This document shows positions 9,232 to 22,096 of a DNA stretch of 64,000 bases, piece after piece. Position 1 is the first letter of the stretch. Each line of letters begins with the position of its first letter. Position numbers and translations under genes: made by a program. The notes under the pieces were generated by a model, which did not search any database, had not been told where the DNA came from, and was given only the letters and a program-made list of their open reading frames with translations. Origin of the DNA: Acorus gramineus (taxonomy: Eukaryota > Streptophyta > Magnoliopsida > Acorales > Acoraceae); assembly GCA_030737835.1 (NCBI GenBank), contig CM060857.1:9512797-9576796 (forward strand), in the 5' to 3' direction.

Positions 9232-12200
9232 ATGGAGAACACCGTGGATAAGCCGTCCGAAGAGGTCTCTGAGAACTCTATAGAGACAAAACCGGAATCT
9301 CGAGAAGAGATGCTCTCTCGTCACAGGTGAGTGCCCTCTCTGCTTCTTTTTCTTTTTTTTTAATTTTATTTATTATTATGATTGTTTGGATTGAATTGAA
9401 ATATTAGAAATAACACTTGAGAAGACCCAGATGTTATTTATTGTGTTTGATTGATCTGTCACGTTTTTCGGTTGTTTCAACTCTTTCTTTGATTGGGTTT
9501 TCTGTGCTATTTATTGATAAAGCGGTTTGTGATAATTTATTACGTATTTATGAATCCAGAGTTATTCATCAATTTTAAGTTAGTTGATTATCAGCTCATA
9601 GAAATACAGGTGCAACTGTGAATTTGATGGGGTGAAAGCTTCTTTTACTTGTGGAATGGGGTTCAATGTTTGCTTTTCAAAATTAATGATAATTTGGTGT
9701 TTTCATGTTTGATGTTTAGGATAACTACATTGAGTGTGTCCCTTTTTTGTTGTTGTTGGTTTTGTGGTTTTTTATGAGGAGGAACCCTAAGATTAGTTGG
9801 GAAAACCTGGATGCATAGAATCACCCACAAACCTTGTGCATCAAATAAACCTGCAGATTCAAACTTGAGAGACATATGGAGAGTAAATCCATGACTCTAG
9901 CCAACTAGATTTTTAAACCTTGGATGCATACAATCACCCACAAGCCATATTGCATTGGATAAGACTTGGGGACTTGAACTCAGGACCTATAGGGAGCAAG
10001 CCCATGGCTTCTCACAACCACCCACAAGCAATATGTATTGGGTAAGCCCATGAGATTCAAATTTGAGACCTATGGGGAACAACTCCATGGCTCTAGCCAA
10101 AAAGCCAACCCTGTGTGAGTTATTGGGTGTGTTATCACACAGATAGCTACTATCCTTAACTCAGTTATCTCACTCTACTTGAACTTTGAAGGATATCTTT
10201 CACTAACTAGATGTGTTCTTTATGTTAGTGAGAAGTATCCTTCAAATAGGGCGTGATACTTGAGTTAAGGATACAATAGCATCGTTTGTTATTTAAAGAG
10301 GCAAGCAAACGAGGGGAAGGCAATGATAGTGAGTGCTAATAAAAAAAATTTAGAATACCCGGCGTCAAATTTTTAATGTTTATATGCGGTCTGCATGTGC
10401 GGTAGGGGTCCAAAAGGTCATGTGAAAAACATATAGGCCCATTCCAACTATCATTGTTATTTTTTTTACGAAAATGGTAGGCCTACACCCTTATATTAAT
10501 AATGTAAGAAAGACAGCAAAAACAGAACATAAGCAAAACAAAAAAACAAGCAAAAGCCCAATGAGATACATCCTTAGTAGAAGAGGGGACTACTTAAGAT
10601 GTATCCATCACACAATATAGGCCCATTCAAACTGTCATTCTCTTTTGTTTTTAGTTGTCACTCAAACGTTGTTCGAACAGTAGTTCAAACGCCCAAATAT
10701 GGATTCTCTGGGAATGAATGTCGTTTGAATAACAAGCATTAAAAGGGGACCTTAAAAGAGTCAATTTAAAATACTTCATCTCGAGTTTGTTCGAACGGTG
10801 TGAAACAGAACTATTAAAAAAATGAGGCTCACGTGCGTTGCAAATGCCACATAAACGGCATGTGCAGGGCACATAGCCGCATTTACCGTACTTCGATCGC
10901 ATATGCACAGCACATACCCGATCAAGTGCGGTAGGGGGGTCCAAAGTATACGTGCGGCCGCACATGCTGGCATTTGTGTCCGCACTTAAAACACTGCCTA
11001 TCACTTCAATCACATATATATACTCATGGAGAAGTATAGAACTAAAAGAAAACAAGTTCTATGCATGGAATATTGATGTGTCTCCCTAAGAAGTGTGAGT
11101 TGCGCTCTTCGTATTTCCTCTGTTTTTCACATATCACTGGTTTCTCAATTAGATGTCCCAGATTGTTCAAGGACTTTTGAAAAATCACTGACTACACATG
11201 GTCCACACCTCTTCTAGGGTGCATTTCTTATTTTTTATGACCCCGTGAACCCTAGTAGCTCAGCTTATAAATTTGACATGCATGAAACAGTAGGAGGTTT
11301 CCATATGTGATTTTGTAGTCAGATTGCTATAAATTTGTCATAAACCATGGTTTTCTGCATGTCACTATTTTCAGATACTAGGGCATCCTTTTGGGCACTG
11401 TCTGTGCTAGCAAAATAGTGGACCTTTTTTTTTGTCTGCAAGTTTTAGTTTCATCAGCCTTTATATGCTATGAAAGGCTTGTTTCAGAACGTATAGATGC
11501 TCCCAGCTTCAATGGAATTCCATACAGTTTGAAGCCTACTAATAGGTTGTTGCTTAGATAGCATCTCTCTGTCAAGATGCAGCTGCTGCATCTAATTCCA
11601 TGAGCTTCCATTTTGAATAAAATGGTTATGTATCAAAATATAAATGCTATGATCGTTATTCATCAAATTTTGTGGATGTTATTGTCTTTTCTCATACCAT
11701 TAACTGTTACTGGAGAGAACTAAGAGGTCAATGGTATGGACATGACCTCCCGCCCACACGGGAATTTCGTGTCTTTCCTTTCTCCTTGGAAACTTGTAAG
11801 TTTTTTTAACCAAGAGCATAGAAGAGTTGATGAAGTCACAAAAGCAAAATGTCAGTCAGAAAAGTTTGCAAAAAGTTCTTTTGATTCCTTTACAATAATT
11901 GTAACATGTATTGGAAAAGTTTTGTCAACGTTACCGATTCATGTTTCTTTATTCTTTGAAAGAATGAATTGCATTTTTGGATTTTTCTCAATGAAAAGCT
12001 TTTTTAAAAAGTTCCTCGTGTATTCCAAGCTTTCATGCTTTCCCATTCATAATCACTAGTCAACATATGGAATACTATCTGCTTATAACTCTACAAGTGG
12101 TAGGAACCTAAACCCTTTTTAAACTTTTCCTTTAAACTCTTATGAGTATTTGGAAGATCTGACATAGTTTTCATAAATTTAGATCACCGAACTCTATCAT

Positions 12201-15200
12201 TTTTAAAAGGAATAAAAATCATGTTGGCATACTATAGCATGATGAGGTTATTTTAACAATCAGGAATTTTTTAGTACTCTTTCGAAGGATATATCCAAGG
12301 CAATGCATGTTGTAAGGGAAACTAATAATGTTGTAAATCACTGACAGAAAATAGGGCATTCATGCTGAGATTGTGGTGACTGGGGAGGGTGCCCCCATTC
12401 CAGTCTGAATCCTTGTTATGTGCAGAGATTTCACACTATGTATTGTCATTTTTTTGTTCTTTTTATTCCTGGCAAGAAGTTATGATCTGGCCTACTGGAC
12501 ATCTGGCATATTATACCTGTTAAGGCTCCTGGATCTTCTTTTCTTTAATGAAAGTTGAACAACTGTCACTCAATAAGAAGATTGTAAGGTAGGTTACATG
12601 GATTCATAGATAGAGGCTTTAAGTATCCATGATTTTTCAACAGTTAAAAAACAGTTTTCATTCATGGATGTTTCTGTGAAGTCATAAGAACACCAGGAGA
12701 ATATGCACACTCTATGCGAACGAGAGTATGAAAGAGTACATCGTTTTTTTTTTTTTTTAACAAAATATGCAGGAAGTACTGATCATAGAATGTGATCATA
12801 GAATGCAATTTATTTAGCACCTGTTCAGTTGAGAGTGAAAAAGAAAAAGTCCGTTTTTGGCATCTTGTGTGTTACATTGCATTGATCTTATAAAAGCTAA
12901 AAATGCATATCTGATGAAGGGATTACTCAAAATGCACATTGACATGCTTTTTGCCATGTTTGGCAAGGTTGGCTGACAATGTTTAGAAATGCTTGACATG
13001 TTTATTTGCATGTTTGGCATGGTTGGCAAGGTTGGCTGGGGTGGGGTATCGATTAGAGTATATGCGGTTTTATATTTTTATTATAAAAAATATGATTATT
13101 ATTTTCAAACTATAGATAACAAGATAAATATGTAGGTTTGATTAGTAATTTATAACAAAGGCCTTGGATCACAAAATAGAGAAAATATTTGGACAATAAA
13201 AGTAAGTCTGCATTAGCTTTTTAAGGATAAATCCACAAAGCTAACCAAAGATACAGACCTATAAAAAAATAAATCCATAAAACTGATGTGGAGGTTTGTT
13301 GATAAATAACATCATCAAATGAGAATAATAAAATACCCAAATTAGTTAAATGAGATTATCAAATGTATAGTTGATAGTGAATAGAGAAATAAACCTATCC
13401 TAGATTTTTAGGAAAATAGAAAATAAGAAAAAATAATAATAATGAAGAAGAGCCAAAACTTCCCAAGCTGTAAAGCTTCCAAAGTAACCCTAATATCCGA
13501 GAGAAAGCATAAAGTTTATCTTTCAATAAAATAAAGGTACCCCAAAATTTTCTATTCAAATCTTGTGAGCCCTCAAAAAAAAAAAAATGAAGAAGAAGAA
13601 TCCTGTGCAGCTGCATAAGCGTATACAGACCACGTATTGGGCCGCCTGCCTTACAAGGTTCGTTCTTTGGACCGGCCCATATATGCCCCCCCTGCATTGA
13701 TCGCATATCTGTTGGCTAACTGAAGGAGTGAAGGTATAGCATCAAGTCAATGTAATTGTAGGACTGCATGATCTGCACTTTTTATAAAATTGCCATTCAT
13801 CAATGTTATTCTGTGCTTTCTAAAAAACAAAAAATCCTATTATGTTGGGTAATCTTGGCATTGCCTTTTTTTCATCATCATTTTAAGTTTCAACTTTTAG
13901 CATTCATTTATTTTCAAATGCCAACTGAAATCATTGATCTAATGCAAAACATTTCATCAAAGTCATCGAGTATATGCCAAATTACCCGCATTGTACAAAA
14001 TTTGTATTGCTATAATTGAGAAGGATTTACAAAAAGTTACAAAAGGAGAAACATTCATTAATTTAGTACAATTACCAAGAAGAAAAAAAAACATAATAAA
14101 GAAAAATGCTAGAATTATAGTATACACCCATGCATCTATTACAAGTCTCAATCATAGTTGTTTTTGAACAAGCAATATAATAGAAAGCTGTTGAAGAATT
14201 TTCACAGAAAAGAAAACATTGTTAAAGGGTATCTACTTCATGATAAGATGTGTTCTTCATGGTATTATCTGTTAATACTGGTTTAGGGGATAATGGAAAT
14301 GAAATGATAATCCTCTTCATGTCATCCAAAAGAAATGATGCACATTTTGGTACACAAAACACAGTATATGCATAATGTCACCTTTGTGCCACCCCCCTCC
14401 TTCCTGACCCCACAGCACCCCCCCCACAAAAAAAAAAAAAAAAAAAAACCACAAGAACTCTTTCTCACTCACAGTGGATGCTACACCAGTTGCTTACTCA
14501 ACAAGTATGAATAATGCACAGGTGTGTGCGACTTCTCATAAAGAAGTCAGCAAGTTGAATAGCAAAAAGACTGGTGCTATATATAAACCATCCAATACTA
14601 TCAACATACACACTATGCTATATAGATAATGACAGGCACCAATAAAGAGATTTAATATTTTTCATACATAAATGGTTGTCAGATTTAGGAAGCCATCCAA
14701 CACGTACCATGTGCACTGTCTATACAAGGAAAGGGAAATAAAGGAAAGCTCTCTACAAAATTTAGAGTATTTTTGAATTTTGCACAGTTATTGATTTCCA
14801 TCATGAGCTTAGCATGAGTACTTTCTTTTACCCCCGTTTGAGTAAAAAGAATAGATGTTGAATGGGGTGGAATAAGGGTGAATAAGCCCAAAAAAACCTT
14901 TTTTTTTTTTTGCAAGGAATAGGTGGGTATAGATAGATGAGAATCCGTTGGTATTGGTATTCTAGGTTCCCCTTGGAATTGTTTAATTACACCCATTTTT
15001 TTCCACTGTTATAGGGGGGGGTTGTTGGGGTCCACATGTCAAATCACTTGCAATCTTCTCTTATAAATCAAATGGGCCACACGTCAAATCATTTTTTCAC
15101 CTTGTATGAAACCTTATCCACATGTTATTCACTTTTATCCACTAATCAATAGTCGATCAAACAACAAAAACTTCATTATTACGTTTCTCAATGAGAATAA

Positions 15201-17769
15201 CTAAAAATACGATCAAACAAAAAAAATGACTTATTCTATTGGTATAGTTATCTACCCCAGAGCTTATGTCGCTCCCCAAACGCGGGCTTAGTGTTAACAG
15301 TTAATTTGCTAGGAACATCAATCCATAAACAGTTCCAGTGTCCTTCTCATGTCCAACTTTAACATCTTGGGTGCATTAGGCATATCCGTAGCAGTGTATT
15401 CTAGAGAACGACAAAATTGGACATGGATCCTTTCCTATCATCCTTTGATATGATGGATGACAAGGAATTTACATTCATAATTGGAATAAATGAAATTTCA
15501 TAGGTTATCAGATACTAAAAAATCTAAATTAACTAATTTACAGGCTTCATAGCATTAATTCACTGTCTGTTATTTGTAAGCTTTTGCATTATGTAACTAA
15601 CATGCAGACATCTGGCTGGGCTGCAAATTATACTTTCGAGTGTCTGAGTTGATTTGTTGTTTGCAATTTTCTTTGGGATAAGTATAGCTTTTTAACTCTA
15701 GTAGAACATGTTAAAGTAAAAACACCAAGATATCCGGGACACAATGAACCATGGATATCTGTATGTGCCCAATCTAATATCTTGGTCATTATACAATGCA
15801 TATTAGACATCAATTTTAGAGAATTCCTGATTACTTATTTGATATGCTTTATTTGTTTGATTTGGCTGAGCTCAATTTATGTGTACATTTGCTGAATCAT
15901 ACCACTCTAATTCCCACAAATCTTCTTTCATTCTATATGGTCCTATATGTTAAGGTATAATACATTTACTTCCTTGAAATTTATGGCAATCCCATTTAGA
16001 TTCCTTCAAATTTGGGGCCAAATATACAAGTCTCTTAAATGTTTTGTGGTTAATATAGTAACAGTATAACATGGCATGTAACAGTAACAGTTACCAATTA
16101 AAAAAAATAGTATTACATGGAATTCAGTAGCAGTTTTAAGTCCCTACAAAAATAGAAAAGAAAACCATCTCTGAAAATAATCAATTTGTCCTTGAACCTA
16201 TTTTCACTCTTATCCCCTTTTGTAACTCTCTCTCTCACACTCACAATCACCTCACACCCTCCTTTCTCCACCTTGGCCACTGCTTTGACCACCGTCGCCT
16301 CTCCCCCACACCTTTTTGTTGGAGATGGATAGAGAAGATGGATTGGGGGGTGTGTAGAGAAATGATTCTGTTTTGGTAGAAGGGCAAAATAGAAATTTTA
16401 TGACACAGATTAAGAGTAACCATATATGGATTAGTTGCCACTGAAGGTAGGAAGTTGTTTGAAAGCACATGTACATTTTCTCCCCAAGTTTGTAGGGACT
16501 TGTGTATTTAAAGCACAATTAGTGTAGCAACTCAGTATTCTATGATAGCACTCAAAATGGCTGGTAGAATATGACACTAGTAGTAGACCATCAGCAATAT
16601 TTCAAGAATAGAAGTACTAGCAAATTTTAGACACATTGCACCCCTTGCTATGTGCTACGGATATGAATATGAGATACCAAAGGGAATTAGGCATAATTTC
16701 AGAATGAAATGAGTGGTCCTTTCCTGGCTGAAGGTAAATATTCCTCCATATGCATAATATGTTGTGAGATTATCCATATTGATGTAATAATCAGTTTGAT
16801 TATCCTGACATGTCGCAGCCTCAATTTCACTTCAGTGCCTTTTCTCTCTACTTGATTAGCACATAAAATTTGCTAGTTCCTCCTGCTAAACTATCATAAG
16901 CTGCTTTCAGACAAGAGACTGCAGGCCTCCAGAAGAAGGAAATCGAACTAAAAAAAGCCGCCGCCAAAGGGAGCAAGGCCGAACAGAAAGCCAAAAAGAA
17001 GCAGGTAGAGGATGAGATTTCCCGGCTCTCAGCCTCCCTCAAAGCAAAGCAAGCCAAAGAACTCGCCTCACTAGGCTATGGAACCAGCGAGGGAAATGAC
17101 AAGGCCAGACTCGACAATCTCGTGATGGCCATAGCCGGCGTTACTGTCACCAACCAAGGCGAGCGCTCGAAACCCACTAAAGGCGCACGAAGACGAGGGA
17201 AAAGAGCTCAACAAGAAGCAGACAGAGAGCAAAGAATACAAGAGGAGCAGAGCAATCTCATCAGTGACCGCATGATCGAAGACGAGCAACTTGAGAAGAA
17301 GCTCGAGCCGCTCGGACTCACGATCAATGAAATAAAGCCGGATGGTCACTGCCTGTACCGGGCCATCGAAGACCAGCTGTCCTCTAAGGTTACTTATCAG
17401 GAGCTCCGAGAAATGGCTGCCAATTACATGAGAGAGCACGTGAACGACTTCCTCCCGTTCTTCTTGTCAGATAACAGCAACAACAGCAAGTTCGACTTGG
17501 ATTCGGATGTGCCATTGTTGGAGAGGTTCGAGAATTACTGCAAGGAAGTTGAGTCTACAGCTGCATGGGGAGGGCAGCTCGAGCTGGGTGCGCTCGCGCA
17601 ATGCCTGAGAAAACACATCCTTATATTTTCGGGATCTTTTCCTGATGTGGAGATGGGGAAGGAATACAAAACCGATGATTCGAGTATCATGTTATCGTAC
17701 CATAGGCACGCTTTTGGACTTGGTGAGCATTACAATTCGGTCGTTCCCGTTAGGATTATGAGAGGGTAG
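9232..17769 (+). CDS. OTU5: OTU-domain deubiquitinase (OTUD6 / plant OTU5 type), two coding exons
   Basis: Coding exons are 9232-9326 and 16911-17769, 954 nt, 317 aa. The donor is CAG|GTGAGT, the acceptor TGCTTTCAG|A; the phase-2 intron joins EMLSRH to [11 protein letters not shown] in frame. The N-terminal half (residues about 23-165) is a Lys/Glu/Ala-rich coiled coil, with [20 protein letters not shown] as in OTUD6 proteins. The OTU fold follows: [15 protein letters not shown] supplies catalytic Asp176 and Cys179, and [10 protein letters not shown] supplies His305. Family members cleave ubiquitin chains; plant OTU5 has been linked to chromatin and phosphate responses. All three catalytic residues and the expected length of about 316 aa are present, so the gene looks functional. 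A continuous upstream frame from 9127 exists, but the family N-terminus fits the Met at 9232. The symbol rests on similarity recalled from Arabidopsis. Confidence 0.93.
9790..10110. repeat. Degenerate tandem repeat, about 105-115 bp, three copies
   Basis: The block with ATCACCCACAA, TTGAACTCAGGACC-like and CATGGCTCTAGCCAA motifs recurs three times (starting near 9790, 9905 and 10015). Some boxes resemble an inverted tRNA-derived SINE B box, but the match is weak. The repeat lies in the OTU intron. Confidence 0.6.
10147..10287. mobile_element. Hairpin MITE-like element in the OTU intron
   Basis: The left arm TATCCTTAACTCAGTTAT...GAAGGATATCTTTCACTAAC and the right arm GTTAGTGAGAAGTATCCTTC...ACTTGAGTTAAGGATA are inverted over about 60 bp with several mismatches. 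They leave only a short loop. No TSD could be fixed. Confidence 0.6.
10457..10614 (-). mobile_element. SINE or 5'-truncated LINE insertion, minus strand, long TSD
   Basis: The insert is flanked by imperfect direct repeats of about 25 bp, ATATAGGCCCATTC-AACT-TCATT at 10431-10455 and 10615-10639, with two mismatches. A T-run with TTTTTTTTACGAAAATGG at the left end is the poly(A) side read on the other strand. TSDs longer than 10 bp with a poly(A) end are the mark of target-primed retroposition. Confidence 0.75.
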
Positions 17770-19693
17770 GTCTTTGTTTGATTGGATTTTTTTTTTTTTT
17801 CGTGTATAATCTTGCACGTAAAATTGGATTTTATGGTGTTTAGACTATAATCAATCTTTCAGCTGCTGTTGGTTTTGCATTCAGCTTCTATGAACTTCTA
17901 CAGTACATTTTGATTCCTTCATTGAGCATATTTCAGACTTTTCCTATAATCGTGCATAATGATCATCTTTCATTAGTGAAACTTGAATGTCATTGTTTTC
18001 TTATTTTTAGTAGATTTAAATAATTGTCAATAAGATTGTCTTTTACTATTTTTGGCGGAGTCTATATTTAGTGTCACAAAATATTGGAATATTTATATAT
18101 CATTAAAAGCTTGTCTTCAGCACTTTTGGCATTAGTCTTTAGTGTATTTTTTTTTACCTATAAAATGAGTATTATTACTATACAATTCCTAGTGTAAGTT
18201 TTCCAAGAGGAAGATGTGTTATGCAATTATGCAACAGAGGATCCAGTAATCTAACTGGTTATACAGCCCCACATGGGCTTAATCCAGTTCGAGTTTATAC
18301 AGCCACAGGTCGACACATGGGCTCAGTCCAGTTGTTCAAGGTAATACAACCACATATAGGGCTCAATCCGGTTGTTCAAGGATTTTTTGTTTGAAAAATG
18401 TTATTCTGTCCATTTACGGTCCAAAATGCAATGCAGATAGCATATGCTATCATTTTTTTAAAAAAAATCATATATTTTATTTAAAGAGAGATTTATTTTC
18501 ATAAAATGTGAAATACATATTCAAATGAATTAAATGCTATTAGTTATAGAAAATGTGAAAATTTTTAACTCGATGTTACCTCGTTACAATCAATGGATGG
18601 AATTGGTATATGGGACTGTATTTGGGATTACAAAAAAAAACTTGAGTATAACATAGCTCTTTGTGTTTACCACGGGTGATAAGAAAATGATATGTCCAGT
18701 CCTGTTTGGAAACATGTCTATTGTCTTCAATAGTTTTGATTTTTATAAATACTCATCTAATAAATTATATATCAATACGAAAAATGGAGTATATATTTAG
18801 ATTAAACATTAAACATTACATATTTTTATTTTTTGAAGAAATAAGAAAATTTAATCAAACATACACTACATTAGTGGAGTATATAATGATGTAAGACAGT
18901 AATTCCATTAGTAAAATGTATAGTCGACTAGGCGGTATTGATTATCAACACTCTTGGTGATATAATCTTCTAATTGTATAGAATGTATGTAATTATGTAT
19001 CATTTTATGTCCTGCTTAAGTCAATGGTCTTTTAAAATTAAAAAAATGTATATATTAGTTTTTCTTCGTAAAAGATATATATCTATTACTTACTTATCAA
19101 AAGGATTGTGATCTAGTTTTTTCATTTTCTTTTTTATCCTTTAAATTTTTTAAAATTGATTAATCACTAATATCATATTTATTTAAATTTTAAATCATGT
19201 GGCCTATTTTGAATTATTTAAAAGAATCACTTTTGAAATGAAGATATGCATGGATGGTAGTTATGATTCACTAGATTTTTAATTAAATATATATGACTAT
19301 TTTTTACTATAAGAAAACTGAGTGTAACAACACCCTTGTTAAAATGTTTTTTTTTCCTTCTATCTGTTCTTCAATCACATCCCAAAAAATGGTTGAATTG
19401 AGCATCCAGAGAATTTTTTTGTGTTTTCAATAAAAAAAATTGCTTAATAGGCAGATTTTTTTATTATCTTTTTCCCTGAATAGAAACTTCATATCTGAGT
19501 TTTGATTTAATTTGTTCAATCGTTTGATTTTTTTATATAACCCTGATTGTCATATTAATTGATTGATTAACTTATTATGGTTCCCTTTGCTTTGTAATTG
19601 GTAGACAAAGAACCGAGATCTAACAAGATTCATTAGAGTCTCCATTGACCATCATTCACATATTTCTAATTCTATATGTATAGGTACTTGTGT
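17770..19693. other. AT-rich sequence downstream of the OTU gene
   Basis: The first few hundred bases are expected to hold the OTU 3' UTR. No gene was recognised. A short degenerate tandem repeat lies at 18240-18380. Confidence 0.5.
18260..18380. repeat. Short tandem repeat, about 45-bp unit, three degenerate copies
   Basis: Three successive copies of ACAGCC(C)ACA..GGGCT(T/C)A(A)TCC(A/G)GTT begin near 18264, 18300 and 18347. Confidence 0.6.
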
Positions 19694-19701
19694 AATAGAT
19701 T

Positions 19702-20337
19702 TAGGGGTCGGCAACGGGCCATCCTGGCCAGGCCCGGCCCGTTGAAAGCCCAGGCCCGGCCCTGGGCCTAGCCGCGGGCCTGCTTGGTCAGTGGGCCCGG
19801 GCTGGCCCGTTGTCAAAAAAGAGGGCCCAGGCCTTGCACATGGCCCGTGCTTGAACAGGCCTGACGGGATGGGCTCGGGCATCGGCCCATGGGTGGGCCT
19901 ACAGGCCCAGATTTTAAACATCTTATTTCTTATGATTTTTTAATTTTAAATTTTTTATTTGTATATAATGTTAAAATAACACAAAATTTAAAGTATAATG
20001 TTAGAAAAAATATTTATATCTATTGAATTTTCAAAAATCAAAATATTAAATGAATTAATTACTTTAAAAAAAATAACTACATGAACTTAACTAGGTTTAC
20101 ACCTACATAAATGTCAATAATTTGTATAATTCAATCACAATTAAATAAAAATTACATGTGACACATTCATTAAATTGCCCCACATTGACCTATGGGCCGG
20201 GTCTACGGGCCAGCCCGAACGGGCCTGGCCCGGGCCCCAAAATCATGCCCGAGCCCGGCTCGCACTGAAAACGGTCTGCCCCCCTGTGAACCGGCCCGGA
20301 CCAGGCTTTCGGACATCGGGCTTTTTGATAATCCCTA
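19702..20337. mobile_element. hAT-type non-autonomous element, GC-rich ends, 636 bp
   Basis: Starts TAGGGGTCGGCAACGGGCC and ends with the inverse of TAGGGATTATCAAAAAGCCC. Both ends are rich in GGCCC/GGGCC, while the centre (19920-20180) is AT-rich. Flanking 8-bp sequences AATAGATT (19694-19701) and GATGGATT (20338-20345) match at 6 of 8, consistent with an aged hAT target-site duplication. No transposase. Confidence 0.65.
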
Positions 20338-20345
20338 GATGGATT

Positions 20346-22096
20346 TGATGCAGTCCAATTATTATTCGGAATACCCTTTGCTCATATTAAATTAGAATTG
20401 AATGTTTTATTATTTCATCGATCTATTATTATTTTTTGAGAACACACACGATAGAAGTGTTTTCTTAATATACAATTGTATTTAACTTTGTAATTTTGTT
20501 TGGACGAGGTCACCGCAATTTGATTGTTATAGCGTAAATTCTTTTTTATGGAAACAAGAAGTCAATGATGCTTTATTGCTTTTGATTCGCAATAAGTCTT
20601 TTTTATATTGGTTGATTATATGTTGATGATTATTTATTTTGTTTTCATATTTATTTTTATTTTTATTTTTTTGTTCAGGATGGGTGATTATGGTCTTTGA
20701 CTAATCTTGTTATACTAAGGTCACATCTCTTTGACTAAGAGAATAATATTTTTTTTTATGTTTTTAATCATCTTAATTTTTTATATTTATTAATTATCTT
20801 GTGGATCATTATTATTTTATTTTGATATTTTTTTTTTTTGGTTCAAAGTGAATGATTAGAAGGATGATATGATTGTATGTCATCAAGTCTTTCGATTTTG
20901 TTTTCTATCTTTTTAGTTTGAGTCAAGTAATAGAATATTTTTTTTTTAATTTTTTTAATTTTTATATATTTATGATTATATATCAATGATCATGATTTTG
21001 AGCTTTCTATTATTCATGGTAGATGATTGGGAGGAAGATACGATCATGAGATCTTTGTCAATATCTACTCAGGTCATGTCTCTAGATTTTTTTTTGTCTT
21101 TTTAAGCTATGTAAGAGAGGAATATATTATTTAATATGTTTAAATCGCTCTTATGTTTTGTACTTATTCATTGTATTAATGATCATTGAAATTGTTTTTT
21201 ATTATTTTTTAATTCTGTCTGGATGCATGATTCAAAGGATGATATTATCCCAAGAACTTAATCTTTCAAAACACACAAAGGTCATATATCTCAATGTATT
21301 TATTTATTTTCATGATTGTGAAATTCAATCAGTTTTTTTATAGGGTTTGATTAGATGTCGTTTAAGTGACCAAAGGAAGTAGATGTAGTAAAAGGTAACG
21401 GAACATCTCTAAAATTTAATTTATGACTTGAATTAGGAGTTAGATTGTTATGCATTTATGATAATGAAATATGAGATAAATCATAAAAGATGAGTTTTAT
21501 GTGGATGCTTTTTCATTTTATAATTGAATAGAGAAGTACCTTTAAATGTTAGCATGTTTTAGTTCTATTCTTTTTATGCTCTTAATTCATGATGATGACT
21601 TTAAATTAATGGTTTAAATCAATTCATGAGTTATATGGAAAGTTGATTTAAAAGACAAGATTGAGACAGCAAGAGATATGTAATTAATGTTTCATTTGTA
21701 AAAATAAAATAAAATTGAGGAATATGTTTCGTTTGTAAAATTGATTGGAAATGAACATTCAAATGTATGGCATTGTTACACCCAGATCCTTTCCAACTCC
21801 AATTCTAACCCTATATGCATCGATAAAAAATTAAAGATATATATGCTCACGTTAACAAGGCATATATTCTGAAAGAATTTTTTTATATTTTCTATAAATG
21901 CATCCATGCAATTCATTGGAGTATATACTTCATTTTTTATAAAGCATGTACCTCATTAGATGAGATATACTATTTTTTAAAAATTCAAAACACGTGTAAA
22001 TTAGAATTGAGATTGGATATGGAGTTGGAAATAACATTATCCATATAAAAAAATGTTACATGTTGTAATTTTGCTCTTTTTTTGAAAAAAATATTG
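20346..22096. other. AT-rich region with a degenerate higher-order repeat
   Basis: No gene was recognised. From about 20670 to 21330 a block of about 170-200 bp recurs four times (listed separately). The remainder is AT-rich single-copy-looking sequence. Confidence 0.45.
20670..21330. repeat. Degenerate tandem repeat, about 165-200 bp, four copies
   Basis: Each copy has a GGnnnnTGATTnnnAGGATGATAT-like start (near 20675, 20840, 21011, 21210), then a TCAAG/CAGGTCAT(A/G)TCTCT-like piece, then a T-run and a GATnATTnAT stretch. The copies are strongly diverged. Confidence 0.45.

Larger units (their letters stand above)
9327..16910 (+). other. 7.6-kb intron of the OTU gene
   Basis: The intron runs from GTGAGT at 9327 to TTTCAG at 16910. 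It is AT-rich with no supported coding exon; the protein reads continuously across the junction. It contains a threefold repeat (9790-10110), a hairpin element (10147-10287), a SINE/LINE-type insertion (10457-10614), scattered homopolymers (for example 12746-12760 and 14421-14448) and otherwise unassigned sequence. The short ORFs at 10651-11055, 11736-12059, 13395-13706 and 14685-14996 show no family resemblance. Confidence 0.85.

Noticed and set aside
16247-16518. Overlapping minus-strand ORFs in the OTU intron
   Set aside because: Short, AT-rich, overlapping in two frames and without any recognisable domain; the host protein is complete without them.
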